Below, piece after piece: positions 6,907 through 14,527 of a stretch of 28,091 nucleotides of DNA. Both the position numbers and the translations under genes were made by a program. The DNA is from Caryophanon sp036309765 (GTDB taxonomy: Bacteria > Bacillota > Bacilli > Bacillales_A > Planococcaceae): positions 1 to 28,091 of the forward strand of contig JAXJTE010000004.1 of the NCBI GenBank assembly GCA_036309765.1, read 5' to 3'. Positions within the stretch are counted from its first letter, which is position 1. Each line of letters starts with the position of its first letter. The notes under the pieces are model-generated. The model was not told the origin of the DNA. It ran no database searches and saw nothing but the letters and a program-made list of their open reading frames with translations.

Positions 6907-7176
6907 TCATCCCCCGATTAAGAGACGCTCCACTACATGTTGTGCCTCGTGTTCTGCATAGCTGAACTCCTCTGCGATTTGCAAGTTTAACTCGGCCATT
7001 TCAACATAGCCTTTCATCATTGCTTCGCGCAGTTCAAGACGTTCATCATCATGCAGTTCACGCTCTGCTGGTAAGCCACTTAAGCGATAACGTTTCAAAC
7101 GATTGTCATATTCCTTCGTTGCTTCTTCTAGTAGCATTTGCGATAAATCATCATATTGCAATTGTTTTGCATACAT
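6907..7176 (-). CDS. ndoAI: MazE-type antitoxin (NdoAI-like) with divergent N-terminus
   Basis: 89 aa from the ATG at 7176, which follows GGAGGTGCTATTT; the longer in-frame start at 7200 includes that ribosome binding site and is less likely. The C-terminal half (MKGYVEMAELNLQIAEEF then AEHEAQHVVERLLIGG) matches the toxin-binding tail of B. subtilis NdoAI, including the final VERL.xGG. The N-terminal half (LQYDDLSQMLLEEATKEYDN...) does not show the ribbon-helix-helix beta-strand pattern (KISLPENL...) of NdoAI. Identity as the antitoxin is secure from the tail and from the position directly before ndoA; whether it still binds DNA and autoregulates is open. Confidence 0.88.
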   Translation of the reverse strand: MYAKQLQYDDLSQMLLEEATKEYDNRLKRYRLSGLPAERELHDDERLELREAMMKGYVEMAELNLQIAEEFSYAEHEAQHVVERLLIGG

Positions 7177-7222
7177 AAATAGCACCTCCAACAAGCCCAT
7201 TTCTTAATCACTTCTTTCATTC

Positions 7223-7251
7223 ATCATACCATCATGAAAACTAAATGAAAA
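7223..7251 (-). promoter_or_regulatory. Probable promoter of ndoAI-ndoA
   Basis: Minus strand: -35 TTTTCA (7246-7251), 17-bp spacer ending in TGG, -10 TATGAT (7223-7228), forming an extended -10 element about 50 nt upstream of ndoAI. This would let the toxin-antitoxin pair be transcribed apart from alr. Confidence 0.5.
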
Positions 7252-7310
7252 GACTCGAATTATATTTTACAGATAATTCATGCAATTAAAGAATGTTCTT
7301 AAGAGAGTAT

Positions 7311-8432
7311 TTACTTGTAGAAGCGAGGAATTCTATTCGTGAAATTACATGGTACTTCGTAATTAATCGTTTGTAATCGCGCCGCCCATTCATCAAGTGT
7401 CACTGCTTCATTTCCTTGCTTACCAATGAGCTGTACTGGTTCGCCTACTGGATATTTTTTTCGTAATAACACCATGCATTGATCCATGCAAATGCGTCCA
7501 ACGATCGGCATTCGCTGGCCATCAATTAATACTTCCTGACCACCTAGCTTGCGAATCATTCCATCCGCATAACCAATCGGCAATGTGCCAATCCAGCAGC
7601 TTTCCTTCGCAACAAATGTCGCACCGTAGCCTACTGAATCACCTGCTTGAATTTCCTTTACGTGAACAAGCTCTGTTTGTAGCGATAATGCCGGCTGTAA
7701 TGCAAACGGTTCAATCGATGAAACGTAGCTTGATGGTGTTAAACCGTAAAGTGAAATGCCGTAACGTACCGCATCGAACTGCACTGCTTCATCTTTAATA
7801 AGTGCTGCTGCCGTATTTGATGCATGTACGTATGGTGGACGTGTCGCAAGCGCATTGACAAGTACTGTAAATAATTGCGCTTGCTTCATAAATAATGACG
7901 CATCTTCCTCGTCTGCTGTTGCAAAATGTGTGAAAATACCGTCAATCGTCATTGCCGGCTCGTTCACGATTGCTTGCTCAAGCGCTTGTAGCTCCTCCTC
8001 TGTGCGAACGCCAATGCGTCCCATTCCGCTATCGACTTTAATGTGTAGCTTTAATGGCGGCATCGTCGTATCGACATAGCGTGCTGCTTGCTCTACCCAC
8101 TCAGGAGAAAAAACCGTTAATGTAATGCGTTGCTCCGCTGCGTAAGGCGCAAAATGAACCGGTGTTGCACCTAGCACTAAAATGTCTGTATGCGGATAAT
8201 GTTTACGTATATGTAATGCTTCATCTGCTGTTGCAACTGCGAGCATTGTCGCACCTGCTTCAAGCGCCGCACCCGCGACTGCTACATCTCCATGACCGTA
8301 CGCATTTGCTTTTACGACTGCGATAATGCGTGTTGTCGGCTGAATATGTGCCTTTAAGTTACGGACATTTTGACGAATTGCCTCTAAATCAATGATTGCC
8401 TTTGTTGGTCGAAAGTACTGTTCTACTGTCAT
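7311..8432 (-). CDS. alr: Alanine racemase
   Basis: 373 aa, the normal length for Alr. The PLP-binding lysine lies in VVKANAYGHG (K41), the substrate-site segment SVGYGATF contains the catalytic tyrosine, and GMGRIGVR and GRICMDQCMV are present. It converts L-Ala to D-Ala in the cytosol, feeding Ddl, which is also in this window. The ATG at 8432 is preferred over a TTG directly before it because AAGAGG lies eight bases upstream. In B. subtilis the lipoprotein gene ydcC lies between acpS and alr; here only 96 bp separate them. Confidence 0.96.
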   Translation of the reverse strand: MTVEQYFRPTKAIIDLEAIRQNVRNLKAHIQPTTRIIAVVKANAYGHGDVAVAGAALEAGATMLAVATADEALHIRKHYPHTDILVLGATPVHFAPYAAEQRITLTVFSPEWVEQAARYVDTTMPPLKLHIKVDSGMGRIGVRTEEELQALEQAIVNEPAMTIDGIFTHFATADEEDASLFMKQAQLFTVLVNALATRPPYVHASNTAAALIKDEAVQFDAVRYGISLYGLTPSSYVSSIEPFALQPALSLQTELVHVKEIQAGDSVGYGATFVAKESCWIGTLPIGYADGMIRKLGGQEVLIDGQRMPIVGRICMDQCMVLLRKKYPVGEPVQLIGKQGNEAVTLDEWAARLQTINYEVPCNFTNRIPRFYK

Positions 8433-8485
8433 CAATATAACCTCTTTTTCACATACTTAAACGTGTAAGTAGTTTTTAATTTTAG

Positions 8486-8512
8486 CGCTGCACCACCGAT
8501 TCCTGCACAGCG
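8486..8512 (-). terminator. Hairpin between acpS and alr (weak terminator candidate)
   Basis: Imperfect 8-bp stem CGCTGTGC with GTGCAGCG on the minus strand (8505-8512 with 8486-8493, two G-U pairs). No T run follows on the minus strand. It may partly terminate acpS transcription or stabilise an RNA end. Confidence 0.35.
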
Positions 8513-8528
8513 TTTTCATTATTTTACC

Positions 8529-8894
8529 TCACTCTACACAATGATGCATTAAAATAACTTGTGCAGCGGCGTATTGCTCGCTATGCGTAATCGACACGAA
8601 GCCATTGCTACGCTCGCCTTTAAAATAAAGCGTCGGCGCACCTAAATCATCTGGCAGCACCTCGATGTCGGTAAATTCACAGCCCGCGCGAATGCCCGTA
8701 CCGTTTGCCTTTGCGTATGCTTCCTTTGCGGCAAAGCGCCCTGCTAAAAACTCGACTTTGCGATGTGCCGATAATGTGTCGTACAGCGCTTGCTCACGCG
8801 GTGTTAAAATACGCGCGATAAACTTTGGCGTGCGCGTCGCAATTTTTTCGATGCGGGCAAGCTCCGTAATATCTAAGCCGATTCCTTTAATCAT
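8529..8894 (-). CDS. acpS: Holo-[acyl-carrier-protein] synthase AcpS
   Basis: 121 aa, typical for AcpS. It has the N-terminal metal-binding segment IKGIGLDITELARIEKI (D8) and the second signature FAAKEAYAKANGTGI, plus the C-terminal SITHSEQYAAAQV. It transfers 4'-phosphopantetheine from CoA to a serine of apo-ACP, activating it for fatty acid synthesis. The ATG at 8894 has an excellent AAAGGAGGAGATAT ribosome binding site; the upstream in-frame start at 8912 would remove that spacing. It is divergent from the rhomboid gene, with about 67 bp between their starts. Confidence 0.96.
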   Translation of the reverse strand: MIKGIGLDITELARIEKIATRTPKFIARILTPREQALYDTLSAHRKVEFLAGRFAAKEAYAKANGTGIRAGCEFTDIEVLPDDLGAPTLYFKGERSNGFVSITHSEQYAAAQVILMHHCVE

Positions 8895-8961
8895 ATATCT
8901 CCTCCTTTCCAAGCGTGTCTCGAAAACGTTATACTATAAGAAAGAAATCGAGGTGGACACT

Positions 8962-9570
8962 TTGTTTAATCGTAGAGAAAATTTAAAGCAATATATAAAG
9001 CTATATCCTGTCGTTGCGACACTGCTGTTTTTAAATCTCGCCGTGCATGCATTGACGTATGTACCGGATTTAGGCAACACTATTTTTAACTTCGGTGCTG
9101 GTGCGAACTTTTTAATCGCAGACGGTGAATACTGGCGACTCATTACATCGATTTTTTTACACGGTGGATTTTTGCACTTATTGTTTAACTGCTTTTCGCT
9201 TTACGTATTCGCCCCTGAGATGGAGCGCATTTTAGGAAAGGCACGTTTCATTACATTGTATGCGATTGCCGGTCTTTTTGGAAACGTCGCAACGTACGTC
9301 TTTTTAGATTTACGCACGGTGAGTGTCGGTGCATCCGGTGCAATTTTTGGCGTGTTCGGGGCATATGCAGCACTTGTATATTACACGCGTAAAACGATGC
9401 CTGCACTGCGCCAAATTATTTTACCGATCATTGTCATCAGTATCATCATGACATTTTTACAGCCCGGCGTAAACGTTGCGGCACATCTTGGCGGCATGGT
9501 TGTCGGCTTCTTAATTGGCTTAGCGTATTTGCATCCCAAACGCATACTCGCATGGCGACAAAAGAAATAA
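8962..9570 (+). CDS. ydcA: Rhomboid-family intramembrane serine protease (YdcA-like)
   Basis: 202 aa from a TTG at 8962 preceded by GAGGTGG. The frame stays open upstream but there runs antisense to acpS, so the longer version is rejected. Six transmembrane segments are apparent. The loop-2/TM2 residues HGGFLHLLFNCFSLYVF (H67, H72, N76), the nucleophile in VGASGAIFG (S125) and the paired histidine in AAHLGG (H175) complete the Ser-His dyad of active rhomboids. Substrates are unknown. A rhomboid gene between ydbT and acpS is also the B. subtilis arrangement. Confidence 0.94.
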   Translation: MFNRRENLKQYIKLYPVVATLLFLNLAVHALTYVPDLGNTIFNFGAGANFLIADGEYWRLITSIFLHGGFLHLLFNCFSLYVFAPEMERILGKARFITLYAIAGLFGNVATYVFLDLRTVSVGASGAIFGVFGAYAALVYYTRKTMPALRQIILPIIVISIIMTFLQPGVNVAAHLGGMVVGFLIGLAYLHPKRILAWRQKK

Positions 9571-9571
9571 C

Positions 9572-9607
9572 AAAAGGGGTGAGCGAAAATTATCGCTCAC
9601 CCCTTTT
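9572..9607. terminator. Bidirectional terminator between ydcA and ydbT
   Basis: A perfect 15-bp inverted repeat AAAAGGGGTGAGCGA/TCGCTCACCCCTTTT with a 6-nt loop, flanked by A and T tracts. It lies between convergent genes and ends at the ydbT stop codon, so it can serve both. Confidence 0.9.
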
Positions 9608-11106
9608 CATTGTTCTACCTCGTCACGTCGCTCGCGTTCAAACCAGTTTAACAATACATCGGCGTGCTGCGTTTCAATGTGCATCGCCACCGCGCCAGAG
9701 CCACCAAATCCTGACATGACTGTGACACCGACTGACGCAACATCGCGGCGCTGTTCAAAGTAGCTTTGGCGTGCCTCCATCGATTGAATACGATTTTTTT
9801 GCACGATAAATGTCGTCTTGCTTAAAAAGCGAGAGCGAATCGTCAACTGCGACCCGTCAATCGCAAACGCCGCGCTACGCCATTGCCAGCGACCGAGCAG
9901 CATAAACGCCACAATAAGCAATAGCGAAAATAGCCCGTACGGATAAAAGAAATAGCTAAGTGCCGCAATAATTGGCACGACATACACGAAATCGAAGCGG
10001 TAAAAAAACGGAATGGCACGTTTTGGTGAGCTTGTCATTGGTGTGTCCATCGTATACTGAGGCAGCACATGCGCTAGCTTTTCAGCAATTTCGTTACGCT
10101 TAATGAGCGGAAATAAATTTGTTTTCGACGCGATTTTATTATCGTCGTCACCACCTGATGCGCTTTCGACTAATACGGTCGCATAGCCAAACGGTTGGCG
10201 CAGCGGATTTTCGACGATGCGAATACCTTGTATGCGTGACAGCGGAATCGTCGTGCGCTTTTTCTCAAGCAGTCCGCGCGTAATAATCATCTTGCCGTCT
10301 TGCTCAATGACTTTGAAATTGTAGTAATTAATAAACGTCATTAACACCGAAATAAGCCACGTAATAATAAACGCCGCGGCGATAACTGATGCCAATAGCG
10401 CAAAGCCGATGCTCACAACGCTTGAGATTTCTTTATAAATTTTTTCATACGGAATGTACGCGCTCACTTGTGAGAACACCGCTAAAATACCGGCTAATAC
10501 GACGCCGACACCACCTGACGTCGAAGCAAGCAAAATTAAATCCTTTTTGTCCATCGCATGAATGACATGTTCTGGTGCAATAACTTCTTCCTCGACGATT
10601 TCAACACCGTGTTCATCAACAACGACTGCCTGCAATCGTTTTTTTGCTTCCTTCATTTCTTGCTCGATGCGGTTCGCTTGCTCACGCGTAATTGCGGTCA
10701 GTGAAATTTCTGCCTCGGTCGAGTTACCCGCCGTTTCGATATCGACCGCAACGAGCTTAAACATGCGGTGGAAAATGCCTTCTTTGTAGTTCAAGCTTTG
10801 AATGCGCTCAAACGGCACGTATCGTTTTTTCTTCACGAACAAGCCGTACTCAACGCGCAACTCGTCGTCTTCAAACCAATACATGTACGTGCGCCATTTC
10901 ACAATTCCGATATATAGCACAAAAATAAGCGCTCCCCCTAAAAATAGCTTCGGAATTAAGCTCGGCCAAAAATCAGGATCATTTGGGTTAATGACGATGC
11001 CACCACTCGTAATAATAATGATGACAAACGGTAAAATTAATTCTTTTAATCCTTTGAAAAAGTTTATAAGTGCAGATACAGGGTGCAGTCGATATTTTTT
11101 AAACAT
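9607..11106 (-). CDS. ydbT: PH-domain (bPH2) membrane protein YdbT
   Basis: 499 aa, near the B. subtilis YdbT length. Three bacterial PH (YdbS/YdbT, bPH2) modules alternate with paired membrane segments: the first around 75-155 (YWFEDDELRVEYGLFVKKK), the second around 265-330 (ITRGLLEKKRTTIPLSRIQG), the third around 410-480 (RSRFLSKTTFIVQKNRIQS). Membrane helices are visible near 20-65, 190-260 and 365-400. The family is membrane-embedded; B. subtilis YdbS/YdbT have been linked to bacteriocin resistance, but the biochemical role is unknown. Its ATG overlaps the end of ydbS by 8 nt, so the two are translationally coupled and probably form a complex. Confidence 0.92.
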   Translation of the reverse strand: MFKKYRLHPVSALINFFKGLKELILPFVIIIITSGGIVINPNDPDFWPSLIPKLFLGGALIFVLYIGIVKWRTYMYWFEDDELRVEYGLFVKKKRYVPFERIQSLNYKEGIFHRMFKLVAVDIETAGNSTEAEISLTAITREQANRIEQEMKEAKKRLQAVVVDEHGVEIVEEEVIAPEHVIHAMDKKDLILLASTSGGVGVVLAGILAVFSQVSAYIPYEKIYKEISSVVSIGFALLASVIAAAFIITWLISVLMTFINYYNFKVIEQDGKMIITRGLLEKKRTTIPLSRIQGIRIVENPLRQPFGYATVLVESASGGDDDNKIASKTNLFPLIKRNEIAEKLAHVLPQYTMDTPMTSSPKRAIPFFYRFDFVYVVPIIAALSYFFYPYGLFSLLLIVAFMLLGRWQWRSAAFAIDGSQLTIRSRFLSKTTFIVQKNRIQSMEARQSYFEQRRDVASVGVTVMSGFGGSGAVAMHIETQHADVLLNWFERERRDEVEQ

Positions 11107-11578
11107 CTTCTTCCGCCACCCTTGCTAGCAGCGAAATACGTTGGCGTAGCTCATCTGCTTCCTCTGTAATAAGCGCTGGAATTTCGTGCGTCGTTGCAGC
11201 TGTTGAAATGGAAATGTTCGCTAAGTCATAACGCTTTAAAATCGGCCCTTGCACAACATCAACATGCTGTACGCGTACCATTGGGATTAACGTTCGCTTA
11301 ATGACGAACAAGCCGTGCTGCACTTCGATTTCTTGCTCGCGTACTTCATAGCGCCAACGTTCCCAGCGCAGCTTCGGAAATAAGTAAATACTAAAAATAG
11401 TGGATAACATCGGCAAGCCGAACCAAATCATATGTAACCACGGTGACCAATCAAACATTTTCGTTAAAATCGCCATTACTAAGCCGACTAACAATAAAAT
11501 GGCGGTTTGGATTGAGCCATACACGCGCCAGACCGTTAATGCCTTTCGTGCGATTTGAAATGCTGGTGGGTTTCTCAT
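11099..11578 (-). CDS. ydbS: PH-domain membrane protein YdbS
   Basis: 159 aa with two N-terminal transmembrane helices (about 20-70) followed by one bPH2 domain (RWRYEVREQEIEVQHGLFV, RTLIPMVRVQHVDVVQGPI, ISISTAATTHEIPALI). It is the small partner of YdbT directly downstream. An AGAGAGG ribosome binding site lies about ten bases before the ATG. In B. subtilis the cshA-ydbS-ydbT order is the same, but here a strong terminator separates cshA from ydbS, so ydbS-ydbT may have a separate promoter in the short gap. Confidence 0.91.
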   Translation of the reverse strand: MRNPPAFQIARKALTVWRVYGSIQTAILLLVGLVMAILTKMFDWSPWLHMIWFGLPMLSTIFSIYLFPKLRWERWRYEVREQEIEVQHGLFVIKRTLIPMVRVQHVDVVQGPILKRYDLANISISTAATTHEIPALITEEADELRQRISLLARVAEEDV

Positions 11579-11646
11579 GAATTCACGTCCTCTCTACGTT
11601 TAGTATACGATGTTTCAGTCCGTTTTGTTTCACTATGTGCGTAAAC

Positions 11647-11691
11647 ATAAAAAAAGGGCTGTGCGAAAGCCATTTGACTTTCACACAACCC
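11647..11691 (-). terminator. Intrinsic terminator after cshA
   Basis: Minus-strand 14-bp stem GGGTTGTGTGAAAG/CTTTCGCACAGCCC (11678-11691 with 11656-11669), followed by a long T run (11647-11655). Its sequence is strikingly similar to the murF terminator at 14472-14515. Confidence 0.92.
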
Positions 11692-11704
11692 ATTGTTATA
11701 AAAA

Positions 11705-13279
11705 TTATTCGCTGCGCTCGCGACGACGACGACCTGCGCCACCATCGTTACGACGATCTCCGCGTGGTGCTGAGCTTGAAGATGCTCCTGAACCTGCGCG
11801 GTCGTTACGGCGTTCTCCACCGCGACCTGCACCGCCGCCATCACGACGACGATCTCCGCTGCGACCTGCTGGACGACGATCTCCACCGCGACCACCTGAA
11901 GGACGACCACCGTTACCACCACGGCCTCCGCCACCGCCGCCTTGACGGTCACGACGCATTGGTAATGGACGCTCTTCTGTAATTGATACAGCTGTTGCAT
12001 CTGGCTCGTTTGTTGCTAACTTTAACGCTGCTGCTACTAATGCAACTGCATCGTTATCTGCTAATAATTGCTCTGCAAGTACTTTGTAGCTAGATAAATC
12101 TGCTTCGTGTACGTGAGATAATAATGTGTCCATTGCTTCTTGTTGTTTACCAACAAGTGCTTCTTCTTTTGAAGGTGGACGTAAAGGTGTCATACGTTTT
12201 TTCGTTGTTTCTTCAACGATACGTAAGTAACCCATTTCACGTGGTGTTACGAATGTTACAGCTAAACCTGATTTACCAGCACGGCCAGTACGTCCAATAC
12301 GGTGAACGTATGATTCTGGGTCTTGTGGAATATCGAAGTTGTATACGTGTGTTACACCAGAAATATCTAAACCACGAGCTGCTACGTCTGTCGCAACTAA
12401 GATTTGGATTTTGTTTTCTTTGAACTGACGTAATACTGACATACGTTTCGCTTGAGAAAGGTCTCCGTGGATACCTTCTGCAGAGTGACCACGTTGCGTT
12501 AATGCTTGAGATAACTCGTCAACACGGCGTTTTGTACGACCGAAGATGATTGCTAACTCTGGTTTTTGAACGTCGATTAAGTTTGATAAAATATCAAATT
12601 TCTCACGCTCAGTTGATTTTACGAAGAACTGCTCAATGTTTTCCATTGTTAATTCTTTCGCTTGGATTTTTACGATTTCAGGATTTTTCATGAATGTCTC
12701 TGCAATTTTACGGATTGCTGGAGGCATTGTCGCTGAGAATAGTAATGTTTGGCGCTCTTCTGGAACGTTTTCTAAGATGGCATTAATGTCATCAATGAAG
12801 CCCATGTTTAACATTTCGTCCGCTTCGTCTAATACAAGCGTTTGTACATCTTCTAATTTTAACGTACGACGGTTAATATGGTCTTGAATACGACCTGGAG
12901 TACCTACGATGATTTGAGGTTTATTTTTTAATGCGCGGATTTGACGACCAATTTCTTGACCACCGTACACTGATAATAATTTCACACGTTTATCGTAACC
13001 AATTTTGTATAGCTCCTCAGAAACTTGGATCGCTAATTCACGAGTTGGTGCGATTACTAATGCTTGGACATTAGGGTTTTTCGGGTCAATTTTCTCGATT
13101 AATGGAATACCAAACGCTGCAGTTTTACCTGTACCTGTTTGTGCTTGACCTAATACGTCGCGGCCAGCCATTGCGAATTGAATTGTACCTTCTTGGATTG
13201 GTGTTGCTTCCTCGAATCCCATACGTTTTACTGAGCGTAATGTAGATTCACTAATGTTTAATTCTGAAAAATTTGTCAA
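11705..13279 (-). CDS. cshA: DEAD-box RNA helicase CshA
   Basis: 524 aa. The full motif set is present: Q motif (GFEEATPIQ), I (AQTGTGKT, about 46-53), Ia (PTRELAIQ), Ib (TPGR), II (DEAD, about 151-154), III (SAT), IV (IIFGRTKRR), V (ARGLDISGVTHV), VI (HRIGRTGRAGKSG). The C-terminal tail (last about 80 residues) is Gly/Arg/Asp-rich with RGG-like repeats, typical for CshA RNA binding. CshA unwinds RNA in ribosome assembly and in the degradosome, and matters in the cold. I prefer the TTG at 13279, ten bases after AAAGGAG; a TTG at 13288 abuts the ribosome binding site. Codon choice is strongly biased (TTA, CGT, GGT), suggesting high expression. A leader of nearly 300 nt precedes it. Confidence 0.95.
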   Translation of the reverse strand: MTNFSELNISESTLRSVKRMGFEEATPIQEGTIQFAMAGRDVLGQAQTGTGKTAAFGIPLIEKIDPKNPNVQALVIAPTRELAIQVSEELYKIGYDKRVKLLSVYGGQEIGRQIRALKNKPQIIVGTPGRIQDHINRRTLKLEDVQTLVLDEADEMLNMGFIDDINAILENVPEERQTLLFSATMPPAIRKIAETFMKNPEIVKIQAKELTMENIEQFFVKSTEREKFDILSNLIDVQKPELAIIFGRTKRRVDELSQALTQRGHSAEGIHGDLSQAKRMSVLRQFKENKIQILVATDVAARGLDISGVTHVYNFDIPQDPESYVHRIGRTGRAGKSGLAVTFVTPREMGYLRIVEETTKKRMTPLRPPSKEEALVGKQQEAMDTLLSHVHEADLSSYKVLAEQLLADNDAVALVAAALKLATNEPDATAVSITEERPLPMRRDRQGGGGGGRGGNGGRPSGGRGGDRRPAGRSGDRRRDGGGAGRGGERRNDRAGSGASSSSAPRGDRRNDGGAGRRRRERSE

Positions 13280-13387
13280 ACTTCTCAATCTCCTTTTTTC
13301 CTTTAAGTTGACAAATGGTTACATTTTCAGATGAATTGTCGGCAAACTTCGAGCCTGTATGTGGAACGTTTCCGTTACGTAAAAATT

Positions 13388-13449
13388 CTCTGTCTAAAAA
13401 ACGCAGAGCCGTCTTATATGAAAGGGAAAGCCCGGTCTTTGCCGGACGG
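13388..13449 (-). ncRNA. Structured element in the cshA 5' leader
   Basis: Two adjoining structures: an outer CCGTC/GACGG stem (13445-13449 with 13409-13413) enclosing an inner 6-bp GTCCGG/CCGGGC hairpin, immediately followed by CTCTG/CAGAG (13404-13408 with 13388-13392). The GC content is far above its surroundings. I do not recognise a known riboswitch class in it. The strand is inferred from its place in the cshA leader; the stems are equally possible on the plus strand. Confidence 0.4.
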
Positions 13450-13505
13450 TTTAATTCTTACTTACTTAAGTTTCGTTACTAAAATAAGCATGAAACCGTA
13501 TGTTC

Positions 13506-13542
13506 AAAAAAAAGCACCCTTCAATCAAATGAACTGAAGAGT
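13506..13542 (-). terminator. Intrinsic terminator in front of cshA (est terminator or cshA attenuator)
   Basis: Minus-strand 8-bp stem ACTCTTCA/TGAAGGGT (13535-13542 with 13516-13523, one G-U pair) followed by GC and eight Ts (13506-13513). It lies downstream of the predicted cshA promoter, so it could be either the end of the esterase transcript or an attenuator in the cshA leader. Confidence 0.7.
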
Positions 13543-13573
13543 CTTCGCACAAAATGTATCCATTGCTTTCACT

Positions 13574-13602
13574 AGAATAACACGCTTCTGAATACGTTGC
13601 AA
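13574..13602 (-). promoter_or_regulatory. SigA-like promoter upstream of cshA
   Basis: Minus strand: -35 TTGCAA (13597-13602), exact 17-bp spacer, -10 TATTCT (13574-13579). Use of this promoter would give a leader of about 285 nt before the cshA start. Confidence 0.55.
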
Positions 13603-13650
13603 CGATAATGATTCGCTCTAGCCGCTTTCTTAATGTTCAGATATATCCAA

Positions 13651-14337
13651 CTATTGTAAGAAGCTATACACCTCATGGAACCACGCCTCGCAATCGTGAC
13701 TGTAACAAATGTGATGTTTTCCTTTTTCAGAAATATATAACCGCTTCTCACTGCACTGTAATGTTTCGTACAATAACATCGCCGTCTTTTTCGGCACGAT
13801 GCCATCTTGCGCCCCTTGCACGATGAATGTCGGCGTCGTCACCGTTTTATAAAATGGCTTTACGAGTGCGACGAGCTTCATAAATTCAAACGTTGAACGA
13901 ATCGGCACGTCACGCAGCTTTGAGGCGTAGCGAATGAAGATTTCATTTTCCTTTAGCGTGCGTCGGTAAAAGTGCCCGGCTAAGTCGCGCAAATCCGCTA
14001 CGAGCTGCACAGGGCTAACGTATTTTAACGCCGCACTGAGTAGCACAAGCTTTTCAACACGGTAGCGCTTCGCCAAATAAAGCGCAATGAGCCCGCCCAT
14101 CGAAAAGCCGACGACGATGATGCGATCGACACGCTTTGCTAAATGACGATACGCAAGCTCGGCCGTCATAAGCCATTCGGTATGCGTATGCCCGCGCATT
14201 GCAAGCTTTTCGCCGTGCCCTGGCAATGTCGGGGTAACGATTTCCCAGTCGGTATGTTGCTGTAAGTAGTTCGCAAACGGTGCAACTTCATACGGACCAC
14301 CGCTAAAGCCATGTATGCATAGTACGCCTGTTTTCAT
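13651..14337 (-). CDS. est: Alpha/beta-hydrolase carboxylesterase (Est30-like)
   Basis: 228 aa. It begins with the oxyanion-hole segment VLCIHGFSGGPYE, has the nucleophile elbow GFSMGG (S79), the acid QGAQDGIVP (D178) and the histidine in EKGKHHICY (H208 or H209), followed by the usual C-terminal helix. This is the layout of the monoacylglycerol-lipase/Est30 carboxylesterases of Bacillus and Geobacillus, which hydrolyse short-chain esters; the natural substrate is unknown. No signal peptide is seen, so it is cytosolic. The ATG at 14337 sits eight bases after GGAGGG; the ATG at 14343 is too close to it. It lies between murF and cshA, an insertion relative to the B. subtilis order. Confidence 0.9.
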   Translation of the reverse strand: MKTGVLCIHGFSGGPYEVAPFANYLQQHTDWEIVTPTLPGHGEKLAMRGHTHTEWLMTAELAYRHLAKRVDRIIVVGFSMGGLIALYLAKRYRVEKLVLLSAALKYVSPVQLVADLRDLAGHFYRRTLKENEIFIRYASKLRDVPIRSTFEFMKLVALVKPFYKTVTTPTFIVQGAQDGIVPKKTAMLLYETLQCSEKRLYISEKGKHHICYSHDCEAWFHEVYSFLQ

Positions 14338-14471
14338 AAACATTGCCCTCCTTCACATTAACGTTTGTCGCTTTAAGCGGCTCGCGTTCCTCTCATTGCC
14401 GTAATATGTATCAGCTGTATACCATAGAGACCTTTCGCCACTACATAAAGTTTCACGCAATCAATTAAAAA

Positions 14472-14515
14472 TAAAAAAAGCTGTGCGAAAGCCTCGTTTG
14501 ACTTTCAGCACAGCT
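14472..14515 (-). terminator. Intrinsic terminator after murF
   Basis: Minus-strand stem AGCTGTGC(T)GAAAG/CTTTCGCACAGC (14502-14515 with 14480-14491, one bulge) followed by seven Ts. It shares core and loop sequence with the cshA terminator at 11647-11691. Confidence 0.9.
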
Positions 14516-14527
14516 GTCATTAGTTCT

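Larger units (their letters stand above)
13289..13650 (-). other. Long leader/intergenic region upstream of cshA
   Basis: 362 bp without a convincing gene. On the minus strand it contains, in order, a SigA-like promoter (13574-13602), an intrinsic terminator-like hairpin with eight Ts (13506-13542) and a GC-rich two-hairpin element (13388-13449) in otherwise AT-rich DNA, before the cshA ribosome binding site. A plus-strand 68-codon frame across it has no ribosome binding site and no recognisable product. Confidence 0.6.

Noticed and set aside
8665..8961. Long N-terminal extension of the rhomboid frame
   Set aside because: It is antisense to acpS and lacks similarity to rhomboid N-termini; the TTG at 8962 has a ribosome binding site and gives the family length.
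11575..12000. Minus-strand open frame of 141 codons with a Val/Ala/Gln-rich product, and plus-strand Pro/Arg-rich frames over the same place
   Set aside because: They are alternative-frame readings of the repetitive Gly/Arg tail of cshA; no ribosome binding site, low-complexity product.
13331..13537. Plus-strand 68-codon frame in the cshA leader
   Set aside because: No ribosome binding site, no recognisable product, and it reads through the structured leader and the terminator on the opposite strand.
13535..13573. 12-codon leader-peptide frame (MDTFCAKTLQFI) running into the cshA leader hairpin
   Set aside because: Its ATG would lie only a few bases after the predicted transcription start, with no convincing ribosome binding site and no run of regulatory codons.
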